NCBI GenBank assembly: GCA_940746715.1
Contig: CALNWN010000001.1
Location: forward strand, 496,001-560,000
Reading direction: 5' to 3'
Source of the DNA: an uncultured Paraburkholderia sp.
GTDB taxonomy: Bacteria; Pseudomonadota; Gammaproteobacteria; Burkholderiales; Burkholderiaceae
DNA length: 64,000 bases
The notes under the pieces were generated by a model, which saw only the letters and a program-made list of their open reading frames with translations, had not been told where the DNA came from and ran no database searches. Made by a program: the position numbers and the translations under genes. Positions 54,826-63,400 of this stretch are shown piece by piece. Positions within the stretch are counted from its first letter, which is position 1, and every line of letters begins with the position of its first letter.

Positions 54826-54996
54826 TTTTCAGACGCAAGGCGCCTGCGTATGTCTATTCCGGTGCATCCGTACTATTTTGTACCATTTTTGAGCATGCCG
54901 CGCTGAGGGATGAGGCGCTCGACCGCTCACGCCCCGCCGCCGTCGCGGCCGCCAGACGGCGCGCTAGAATGGTCATTTACCCGAGGAGACCGACGC

Positions 54997-55450
54997 ATGA
55001 GCTAGCTAGAACAGCTGTACTCGCAAGCGGACAAACGCCGCACCGACAATCAGTTGCCGTATGCCGGCGCGCTCTTGCCGGCCGAGGCGTTCGAGCTGCT
55101 GCAGCTGGATCCGCGCGCGCGTCTTCGTGGATGAGCGCACGCGTGCCGAACTCGACTGGGTCGGCCGGCCGGTGATCGGCGACGGGCAGTATGCGCACGT
55201 CGAATGGACGCGCTATCCGGGCGCCGTGCCGAACCAGGAATTCCTGAGCCACTGTGGCGTCGCCGGATACGCCGGTGCTGTTTCTGTGCCGCAGCGCCGC
55301 GCGCTCGAAGCTCGCCGCCATCGCCGCCGCGCAGGCCGGCTTCACGAAGGCTTATGACCTGCTGGAAGGCTTCGAAGGCGACAAGGACAGCCAGGGCCAT
55401 CGCAAGACGGTATCGGGCTGGTGTTTCCGCGGCCTGCCGTGGGCGCATAG
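54997..55450 (+). pseudogene. Rhodanese-like protein with stop codon and frameshifts
   Basis: After GAGGAG the ATG at 54997 is followed by a TAG at the third codon (55003-55005). The reading then continues LEQLYSQADKRRTDNQLPYAG. A T pair near 55124 has an extra base before VDERTRAELDWVGRPVIGDG, and a third change near 55250 precedes DTPVLFLCRSAARSKLAAIA, which holds the rhodanese active-site loop. The end should read PWVGA then TAG; here TGGG seems to be present once where two copies are needed. The gene is dead. It is divergent from glnA, as in related genomes. Confidence 0.85.
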
Positions 55451-56389
55451 GAGCCCACGCGCCCACGGCTGGGCCGCGTTCGCAGCCCGGGCCGCCGCAC
55501 GCACGAGCTTGGCGATCCGGTTCGGTAAAGTCGGTAAAGTTGTTAAAGCTGGTAAAGGTAAGCCGCGCGGTTTCGCCGCCGCGGCCTCGTGCTCGACGAT
55601 GTCGCCGCCGAGCAGATGCACGCCCTCGCGCAGCTTGACGAACGCCGCTGCTACCGCTTCCGGCTCGCCCTTCACGCCCAGGTCGATGTGATGGCGCGCA
55701 TAGACGCCGCCGCGCTCGGCGTCGCCGACGCTCGGCAGACTGAACACCCGCACGCCCGGAAAATCGCGCTCGATTTTCTCCATCAGTGGCGTGAGACGCG
55801 ACTCCGGCAACTCGAAGACCAGCAGCGACTTTTCCGCGTGCGGCATCGCGTGGTGGAGATGCGCGTAGTGCGTGTCGAGCACCCATTCGATCATCGGCCA
55901 GGCCATGACCGGAAAGCCCGGCACGAAGTAGTGCTCGCGGATCGAGAAGCCGGGAATCTTGTTGTAGCCGTTCGGAATGATCGCCGCGCCTTGCGGATAC
56001 GTGCCCATGTTCAGCCGATGCAGATTCTCCGGCGAGTTCAGATCGAGCGGCGTGGCAGCTGTCGCCGGATACATGTCGCGGATGCGCTCCTGAATCAGCT
56101 TCTGCGCTTCCGGATGCAGCTGCAGCGGCACGCCGAGCGCAGCTGCCGCGCATTGACACGTGTGGTCGTCCGGCGTCGCGCCGATGCCGCCCGTGGAGAA
56201 CACGATGTCGCCGGACTCGAACGTGCGCCGCAGCGTGGCCGTGATGCGCTGCGGGTCGTCGCCGATGTACTCCGCCCAGCCGAGCGACAGTCCGCGCGCG
56301 CCGAGCAGTTCGATGACTTTCGGCAAATGCTTGTCGACGCGCCTGCCCGACAGGATTTCATCGCCGATGATAACGACGCCAAATGCCAT
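55352..56389 (-). CDS. CinA/MoaB-type molybdopterin-binding domain protein, possibly with lost stop
   Basis: The 345-residue frame starts MAFGVVIIGDEILSGRRVDKH and contains FSTGGIGATPDDHT and VPGFPVMAWPMIEW, the molybdopterin-binding fold of the CinA N-terminal family. Relatives end soon after VHLLGGDIVE (near residue 260). Here about 80 more residues follow that resemble nothing, reading through a 9-base repeat and antisense to the rhodanese pseudogene. Loss of the natural stop is likely. The core domain looks intact; its substrate is unknown. Confidence 0.78.
   Translation of the reverse strand: MAFGVVIIGDEILSGRRVDKHLPKVIELLGARGLSLGWAEYIGDDPQRITATLRRTFESGDIVFSTGGIGATPDDHTCQCAAAALGVPLQLHPEAQKLIQERIRDMYPATAATPLDLNSPENLHRLNMGTYPQGAAIIPNGYNKIPGFSIREHYFVPGFPVMAWPMIEWVLDTHYAHLHHAMPHAEKSLLVFELPESRLTPLMEKIERDFPGVRVFSLPSVGDAERGGVYARHHIDLGVKGEPEAVAAAFVKLREGVHLLGGDIVEHEAAAAKPRGLPLPALTTLPTLPNRIAKLVRAAARAANAAQPWARGLLCAHGRPRKHQPDTVLRWPWLSLSPSKPSSRS
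55521..55556. repeat. Four-unit 9-base tandem repeat
   Basis: Units CGGTAAAGT, CGGTAAAGT, TGTTAAAGC and TGGTAAAGG follow one another. It lies between the ends of the rhodanese pseudogene and the CinA-like domain, and encodes LTTLPTLP in the extended CinA-like frame. Confidence 0.8.
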
Positions 56390-56426
56390 TGCCGCCTCTT
56401 GAGTTATCTCGTTCGTTGATCGGTAA

Positions 56427-57263
56427 TCAGTAAGGAACCGGCGCTGCGTGCCGCACGCCGCCGGCCTCGTCCACGCGCATGCGCTGCAGCACCCGCAGAC
56501 AGTAGTAGCCGAACCATAGCGCCGAAAACACGAGGATGAACGCGTAGATCCAGATCGTCACGGCGGTGATGACGGGGAACAGCACCACGAGCCACACGGA
56601 CGACGCCCACAGCAACGTCGGCAGCGAACCGAGCAGACCGCTCGCGACGCCGATGAGCAGCAGCGGCAAGCGGAAGCGCCGCACCAGCGCACGCCGTTCG
56701 TCGCGCGTGGCGTGCAGCGCGAGTGCGTCGTAGGTCATCACGCGGTAGGTCAGCCAGCCCCATAGGAGCGGCGGAATCAACGCGAAAAATGGCGGCACGA
56801 GCCACAGCGGCAGCGTCACGATCAGCAGCACGAGACATACCAGCGTCGCCCACAGCGCCTCGCCGAGGCTACCGTACCACGTTCCGCCGCGACGCATTTC
56901 GAGGCCGGCGAATTGGCGCGTCGACAGAAAACGGATGACCGCCGGCATGGAGAGCGTGGCGATAAGCAGCAGGACGGTGACGACAATCAGCGGGATCGTC
57001 ATCGCGATCACGAGGAACGGCGCAATGGCCGCATGCAGCGCCGAAAAGCCGAGCGAATCGAAGAGGTGGTAAAGCGTGACGGTGAACGACCAGCTCTCGA
57101 GCCAGCTGCGGGTCGCGCCGATCAGCGTCTGCCACGAAAACCACACAGGATCACGCCCCACCCGACCGTTGCCGCGACGAACGGCATAAAGGTCAGCGCA
57201 GAGCATGCGCGGGTGGAGCGCGCTTGCGAGCGCGCGCCCGAACGAGCGCAAAAGGTCATTCAT
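56427..57263 (-). CDS. EI24/CysZ-like membrane protein with a scrambled first helix
   Basis: The 278-residue frame from MNDLLRSFGRALASALHPRM has several membrane helices (FLVIAMTIPLIVVTVLLLIA; LVCLVLLIVTLPLWLVPPFF; VVLFPVITAVTIWIYAFILV), as in EI24-domain proteins. Residues about 20-38 (CADLYAVRRGNGRVGRDP) are hydrophilic. The neighbouring frame of the same DNA reads LTFMPFVAATVGWGVIL, the expected first helix. An extra base near 57201 and an extra CA in CACACA (57142-57147) bracket the segment and together restore the frame. The protein is therefore full length but probably misfolded at its N-terminus. Confidence 0.8.
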   Translation of the reverse strand: MNDLLRSFGRALASALHPRMLCADLYAVRRGNGRVGRDPVWFSWQTLIGATRSWLESWSFTVTLYHLFDSLGFSALHAAIAPFLVIAMTIPLIVVTVLLLIATLSMPAVIRFLSTRQFAGLEMRRGGTWYGSLGEALWATLVCLVLLIVTLPLWLVPPFFALIPPLLWGWLTYRVMTYDALALHATRDERRALVRRFRLPLLLIGVASGLLGSLPTLLWASSVWLVVLFPVITAVTIWIYAFILVFSALWFGYYCLRVLQRMRVDEAGGVRHAAPVPY

Positions 57264-57413
57264 GCGAGCCAGTGACGGTGAATGCAACGATCAATGAAGG
57301 AAGCGCCGCGGCGGTCGTTGAATGCGGACCGCGCGTGCAAACGTGGACAGCATAAACCACGTGACGGGCCGCCAGGGAGACGGACGGCGCACGAAAAAGG
57401 AAGTAAGGCGGGT

Positions 57414-58457
57414 TCAGAGCGCGGTCGCGCCGCCCTCGTTGCGGCGCCGCGCGGCGAGGTGCCGGCCGATGCGCACGAAGGCAAGCCAGTGCTGCGCCCA
57501 GAAGCCTTCGCCGTATGCACGGCCCTGCAACTGGTCGCTGATGCCGGTCGGCTCCATCTCGCGGCTCCACGACACGCTGCGAAACAGCATGTCCCACCAC
57601 GGAAAGAGCACGCCGAAGTTGCAGCCGTATTTCAGGCCCTCGTGACCATAGCCGATCGCATGATGGCGCCGATGGAACGTCGGGCTGACCAGCAAGCGCT
57701 CGCCGAGCCAGCCGAAGTACAGGCGAATGTTGGCGTGCTGCACGCTCTGCGCGAGATTCGTGATCGCGACCAGCACGACGAACTGCGACGGCGGAACGCC
57801 GATCACGAGCGCGATGACCGCGAAAAACGACGCCTGCAGCAGATCGTCCAGCAGATGATTGCGGTCGTCGGCCCACAGCGACATTTGCTGCTGGCTGTGG
57901 TGCACCGCATGCAATTCCCACCACACGCCGATGCGGTGCTGCCAGCGGTGATACCAGTAGCCGGCGAAGTCGAGCGCAAGCAGGTACATCGCGAACGTGA
58001 CGAGCGGCTCTGTGGTCACGCCCGGCCACAGGCTGTCGAATTCGATATTCGAGATGTTGTGCAGACGCAGCCACGCCTGAACATTGTCAAAAAACGGCTG
58101 CAGCGCGAAGAAGAAAAACAGGTTGAGAATGCCGAGCTTGGCGATCCACGTATAGATCACGTCGACGCGCACGGCCTTGCGGTTGTCCCACTGCTCGACC
58201 GGACGCAGCGCCTCGAGCGGCCGCAGGATCGCGTACATGGCCAGCACCTCGAGGACGCCCACGATCACCCAGTAAAGGCTGTCGTAGGTGTCTTCGTCGT
58301 AGCCCATCAGATCGAAGTGGAACAGCAGCGGCTGCACCACGTTGACGTACAGCAACGTCTGCGCGGCGGAGACGAAGTTGTCGAGTGAGGAGAAGATCAG
58401 ATGGAACATGGCGCTGGTCGGTGACTTCGATCTGGGCGGCTCGCTATCGCGCGGCAT
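57414..58457 (-). CDS. Sterol desaturase / fatty acid hydroxylase family protein
   Basis: A di-iron membrane oxygenase of the FA_hydroxylase superfamily. The 347-residue protein has several hydrophobic helices and the histidine boxes HRWQH, HAVHHS and HRRHH in order, plus a HxxN-like HANIRLYFGWLGERLL region. The substrate is unknown; bacterial members act on lipids, hopanoids or carotenoids. An alternative start is MFHLIFSSL at 58409. No lesion. Confidence 0.88.
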   Translation of the reverse strand: MPRDSEPPRSKSPTSAMFHLIFSSLDNFVSAAQTLLYVNVVQPLLFHFDLMGYDEDTYDSLYWVIVGVLEVLAMYAILRPLEALRPVEQWDNRKAVRVDVIYTWIAKLGILNLFFFFALQPFFDNVQAWLRLHNISNIEFDSLWPGVTTEPLVTFAMYLLALDFAGYWYHRWQHRIGVWWELHAVHHSQQQMSLWADDRNHLLDDLLQASFFAVIALVIGVPPSQFVVLVAITNLAQSVQHANIRLYFGWLGERLLVSPTFHRRHHAIGYGHEGLKYGCNFGVLFPWWDMLFRSVSWSREMEPTGISDQLQGRAYGEGFWAQHWLAFVRIGRHLAARRRNEGGATAL

Positions 58458-58481
58458 GGCGCAGTTGGAATATCTCCATTA

Positions 58482-59501
58482 TCACGCGCCATTCGGCGCC
58501 GTGACCGGCGCGCGGTTAAAGAAATAGATGCCGTGCGGCGAGCGGCCGACGGCGATCGTCTGGATCAGCTTGCGCGTGCTCAGGTCGATAATGCCGACGT
58601 GCTTCGCAAAACGGAACGTTACCCACAGATAGCGTTTGTCGGCGGAAAGTTCCATGTCGTCGGGGCCGGGCATCAGACCCGTAATGTCGCCGACGTTGGT
58701 GAGCGACTCTTCGTCGATGATGCTGATCGTGCTCGCGACCCGGTTCGACACCGCGACGTGCCTGCCGTCCGCAAGCGAGCGGAAGTTGTGCGCGCCGTTG
58801 CCCGTATGGATCGTCTTGACGATTTTCTGCGTGTGCCAGTCGACCACGGCGACGTAATCGGCGCCCGTCATGCCGACGAGCAGGTACTTCTCGCCCGGCG
58901 TCATCCACAGGCCGGCCGGCACCTTGCCGACCTTCATTTTCCACTTGACGGTTTGCGTGGGCAGGTCGATCGCGGCGAGTTCGCCGGAAACCTGCAGCGT
59001 GACGAAGACCGTTTTGCTGTCGTTCGTGAAAGCCATGTGGCTCGGCATGACGGCGAGCGGCAGACGCGACGCGAGCGTCATCTGGTTTTTCTGGCCGTCG
59101 TAGTGATAGATGTCCAGGCGGTCGAGGCGCAGCCCGGTCGTGACGAGCCACTTGCGATCAGGCGAAAAGCCAATCTGGTACGGGTCTTCGATGTTTTCGA
59201 CCCAGCGCTGGACCTGCCCGGTTTTCGGGTCGACGAACATCAGATTGTTGGACACCGAGTTCGCGACGATCAGCGAGGAATTGTCCGGCGTCGCCATCAG
59301 GTGATGCGGTTCTTTGCCCGTCGGCACGGTGCCGATGACCTGACGGGTCGTCTCGTCGATGAGGCTCAGCGTGGCTTCGGCGGAATTCAGCACGATCACG
59401 TTGTTGGCGCGGGCCGCCGGAGAAAAAAAGCCTGCCGAGGCGGCGAGAGCAACGCCTGCGGCGAACGTGGCTGTCACGCCAGAAAGAAAAAATTTACGCA
59501 T
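58482..59501 (-). CDS. Exported YVTN-type beta-propeller protein
   Basis: The 339-residue product has a signal peptide (MRKFFLSGVTATFAAGVALA, cleavage probably after ARA), followed by repeated blades with YVTN-like strands (VPTGKEPHHLMATPDNSSLI, VGKVPAGLWMTPGEKYLL, VGRSPHGIYFF). Such periplasmic propellers resemble the cytochrome d1/SMP-30-like group but have no heme motif here. Function unknown. It precedes the desaturase by 24 bases on the same strand, so they may be co-transcribed. Confidence 0.85.
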   Translation of the reverse strand: MRKFFLSGVTATFAAGVALAASAGFFSPAARANNVIVLNSAEATLSLIDETTRQVIGTVPTGKEPHHLMATPDNSSLIVANSVSNNLMFVDPKTGQVQRWVENIEDPYQIGFSPDRKWLVTTGLRLDRLDIYHYDGQKNQMTLASRLPLAVMPSHMAFTNDSKTVFVTLQVSGELAAIDLPTQTVKWKMKVGKVPAGLWMTPGEKYLLVGMTGADYVAVVDWHTQKIVKTIHTGNGAHNFRSLADGRHVAVSNRVASTISIIDEESLTNVGDITGLMPGPDDMELSADKRYLWVTFRFAKHVGIIDLSTRKLIQTIAVGRSPHGIYFFNRAPVTAPNGA

Positions 59502-60071
59502 GAAAACTCACTTCGGAGAACGACTGTCATTGTAGAACGTTTGCCGTTGCCTGCGGTTGACGCAAGTCGGGTTCGGCGACGGGGAAAATGAAGGGCCGGA
59601 TGAGGGCCGGGGGCTCCCCGAAACGCTAGATTGTGGCGCCATTTTCCGATGGGCAAGTTTTTCTAAATCATTATTTCTTTTTAAGAAACAACCTAGATCG
59701 CCGCGCTTTCATTAAGAATTAATTCGATAATTCTCACCGATTTTTTAACTGCAACGCGAAAAAACACTGGGGATTAAGACGACAAAACCGGTTTTGCATA
59801 TTTCGGATTTGGCTTATTGGTGGGCTCCGCACCTGACGCACACAATCCTGCGCACTAATCGTCCAGCCTCCTTTAAACTTGGGGCGCAGCGAGTGGGCGC
59901 GATCAATACGGCTGAACAACGGATATACACGACAGCAACAACAATTAACGGCAGAAGAAACACGGCGATTAGTCATTATTCGCCGTGATCTGGTAAGCCC
60001 CGCAATGGACGATGACCCGTCCACCGATTATCGCGCCGCGCCGAAAATAGCAGCACGGAGTTTTAAAACAA
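59502..60071. other. AT-rich upstream region of the YadA remnant
   Basis: About 570 bases; 59640-59760 is markedly AT-rich, as is common before adhesin genes. A hairpin CACGGCGA/TCGCCGTG (59961-59987) is visible. Short frames here lack support. Confidence 0.5.
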
Positions 60072-60428
60072 ATGAATAAAATCCATCACTCAGTCTGGTG
60101 TGAAACGACGGCGACGTGGGTAGCCGCGCCGGAGACATCCACGGCGAAGAAGAAGCGCGGAAGCGCGCGGAGAAAAGCTGTCGTCACCGTGCTGGCCGCG
60201 GCTGTGTTGGCCGGCCCCGACGCGATGGCGGCCGGCTTGAACGCGACCGCTTCGGGCGCCAAGGCCATTGCCGAGGGTGCAAACGCAATTGCTACGGGCG
60301 ACGGCTCCATCGCGCTCGGCACTGACGCCGCCGCAACCAGCGGAACTCCGACAGACGCGCATCCGGCACGCCGCCGCGCTGCGCGACCGCCCGCTGATAG
60401 TTCTGCAGCAACGGCTGGAATTCGGTGA
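60072..60428 (+). pseudogene. YadA-type trimeric autotransporter adhesin, 5' remnant
   Basis: The start MNKIHHSVWCETTATWVAAP is the extended signal peptide of trimeric autotransporters, with a hydrophobic core (VVTVLAAAVLAGPDAMAAG). Head-type repeats follow (AIAEGANAIATGDGSIALGT). After DAAATSG, near 60340, the frame becomes HPARRRAARPP, which is the reverse of hrpA coding sequence. The head, stalk and membrane anchor are missing, so no functional adhesin can be made. Confidence 0.85.
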
Positions 60429-63400
60429 GTTGCCGCGCATCGCGTGCGGGGTCCGCCTTCAGCTTGTCGATGCGCAACCCAATGCCCTTCAGATAGCGCG
60501 GAAAATGCGTCAGTTGCGAATACGGCGTATCCACGACGAACCGCTTGCCGATCAACGCGTCGAGCTGATTCTGCATGTCGCCATGCGCCGCCGCGAACGA
60601 CCTGGCCTGCACGAGCTTCTTCAGCACGGCCGCGTATTCGCCGAGAATCTGGCCGACCAGCCGCGCGATTTCCTGCGCCAGCAAGGTGAGCCGGCTGCGT
60701 CCTTCATCGCGGCGCGTGTGAAAGCTGACGTCGTCGTCCGGCAGCGGATCTTGCAGACACGCACGGTCGAGCGCGGTGTCGATCAGCTGATCACGCAGTT
60801 CTTCCTGCGTGCCGCGCGTCATGAACTGCATCGCCATTTCGCGCAAGCCCGGCAGATTTTTCTCCAGATACTTGATCGGCTCCTTCAACTGCAAGGCGAA
60901 CAGTCGACGCAAGCCCGCGCGATGAATCCGCGCCGCCTCGTCCGGCGAGTCGAACACCTCGACGTCGCAATGCGTGCCGCGGTCGACGAGCGCCGGATAG
61001 CCGAAGAGCGTCTGCCCGCCGCGGCGAATTTCGAGCAACTCGGGCAGCTTGCCGAAATTCCACGTGGTGAGGTTTTCGTAGATCGCGGTGCCGGCGGTCC
61101 GCTCGCCCGGCACGGCCGTCTGCGGCCCGGTCGAGGAGGCGCTTTTACCGCGCGCGCCCGGCACCACGGACGCGGCCGCGCCCGCCGCGCTCGACGCGAT
61201 CTTCTGAAAATGCTGCTGCGCCTGCCCGCCGAGTTCCGCGCGCAGTTGCGCCAGATTGCGGCCCATCGCGAGCTGCCGCCCGTGCTCGTCGATCACCTTG
61301 AAGTTCATGAACAGATGCGGCGGCAAGGTCTCGAGCTTGAAATCCGCCTGCTTGAGCGCGACCTGCTTCTGCTCGCGGACATCGGCAATCAGCGCTTCGA
61401 GCAGACCGCCCGCGGCAAAACGCGGCGCCTCGTGCCGCTCGACAAAGCCGGCCGCGTACTCGGGCAGCGGCACGCAGTGGCGCCGCAACTTCTGCGGCAA
61501 GGACTTCAGCAACAGTTGCGTCTTCTCTTTGAGCATGCCGGGCACGAGCCACTCGCAGCGCCGCGCGTCCACCTGATTCAGCGCGAAAAGCGGCGCGGCG
61601 AGCGTCACGCCGTCGCGCGGCGACCCCGGCTCGAAGTGATAGGTGAGCGCCATCTCGACGCCCGCCATCGTCATCCGTTTCGGGAACAGGTCGGTGGTCA
61701 CGCCGGCGGCTTCATGGCGCATCAGATCGTCGCGCGACAGATACAGCAGGCACAGCTTGTCCTCCGGCTGCCCGCTCTTCTTCACCTCGTCGCGATACCA
61801 GCGCTCGAATGCCGCGTCCGTGTAAATGCCCTTCGGCAGCGCCTGATCGTAAAACCCGTAGATCAGCTCATCGTCGACGAGCACATCCTGACGGCGCGAC
61901 TTGTGTTCCAGTTGCTCGATGTCGGCGAGCAGCTTACGGTTGTGCGCGAAAAATCCGAGCTTCGTGTCGAATTCGCCTTCGACGAGCGCGCCGCGAATAA
62001 ACAGCTCGCGCGCCCGCGCCGGGTCCTGCTTGCTGAAGCTCACGCGGCGGCGGTGATAGATCGGCAACCCGTACAGCACGGCGCGCTCGAACGCCGACAC
62101 TTGCGCCGCGCGCTTTTCCCAATGCGGCTCGGACAGCGATTTCTTCAACAGGTGCGTGCCGATTTTCTCGATCCACTCGGGCTCGATCCTCGCGATGCAG
62201 CGCGCGTAGAGACGGCTCGTCTCGACCAGTTCCGCAGCCATCACCCACTTGCCCGCTTTCTTCACGAGCGCGGAACCCGGCCACAGATAAAACTTGATGC
62301 CGCGCGCGCCGAGGTAATACGGCTCGTCGTCGGCTTTCAGGCCGATGTTGCCGAGCAGGCCTGTCAAAAGCGCAAGATGCACCTGCTCGAACGTCGCCTC
62401 CGCCTCGTTCAGACGCCAGCCGTGCTCGCGCACCACCGTCAGCAGTTGCGAATGCACGTCGCGCCATTCGCGCAGACGCAATTGCGACAGGAAGTTCTTC
62501 CGGCATTCCTCGTGCAGTTGTTTGTTCGACTTCTTGTGCGCGATTGCTTCGTCGAACCAGTTCCAGATCTTCAACCACTGTAGGAATTCGGAGCGTTCGT
62601 CGACGAAACGGCGATGCGCCTGGTCGGCCTGTTCCTGAGCCTCGATCGGCCGATCGCGCGGATCCTGTACGGACAAGGCGCTCGCGATGATCAGCACTTC
62701 CTTCAGCGACTGCTGATCGCGCGCGGCGAGAATCATCCGGCCGACGCGCGGATCGAGCGGCAGGCGCGCGAGCTCGCGGCCGAGCGGCGTGAGCTGGTTG
62801 TCGTCGTCGACGGCGCCGAGTTCGTTGAGCAGCTGATAGCCGTCGGCGATGGCGCGGCCGGGCGGCGGTTCGATAAATGGAAACGTCTCAATCGCCGTCA
62901 GATGCAGCGACTTCATGCGCAGAATCACGGAAGCCAGCGACGAGCGCAGAATCTCCGGATCGGTAAAACGCGCGCGGCTCTGATAATCGCTCTCGTCGTA
63001 AAGACGAATGCAGATGCCGTCTGCCACCCGCCCGCAGCGCCCTGCCCGCTGATTCGCGGCAGCCTGCGAGATCGGCTCGACCTGCAACTGCTCGACCTTG
63101 TTGCGACACGAGTAGCGCTTCACGCGCGCGAGGCCCGTGTCGACCACATAGCGGATGCCCGGCACGGTCAGCGAGGTTTCCGCTACGTTGGTCGCGAGCA
63201 CGATGCGCCGCGCGTTCGAAGTGCGGAACACGCGCTCCTGCTCGGCGGCGGAAAGCCGCGCGAACAGCGGCAAGATTTCCGTGTGCGGCGGATGGTGCTT
63301 GCGCAGCGCCTCTGCGGCATCGCGAATTTCGCGCTCGCCCGGCAGGAACACCAGCACGTCGCCGGGACCTTCGCGACACAATTCGTCGACGGCGTCGACG

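Noticed and set aside
55521-55556. CRISPR-like array
   Set aside because: The 9-base units are contiguous and have no spacers.
60268-62583. 771-residue open frame antisense to hrpA
   Set aside because: A shadow of hrpA with Arg/Leu/His-rich text and no recognisable fold.
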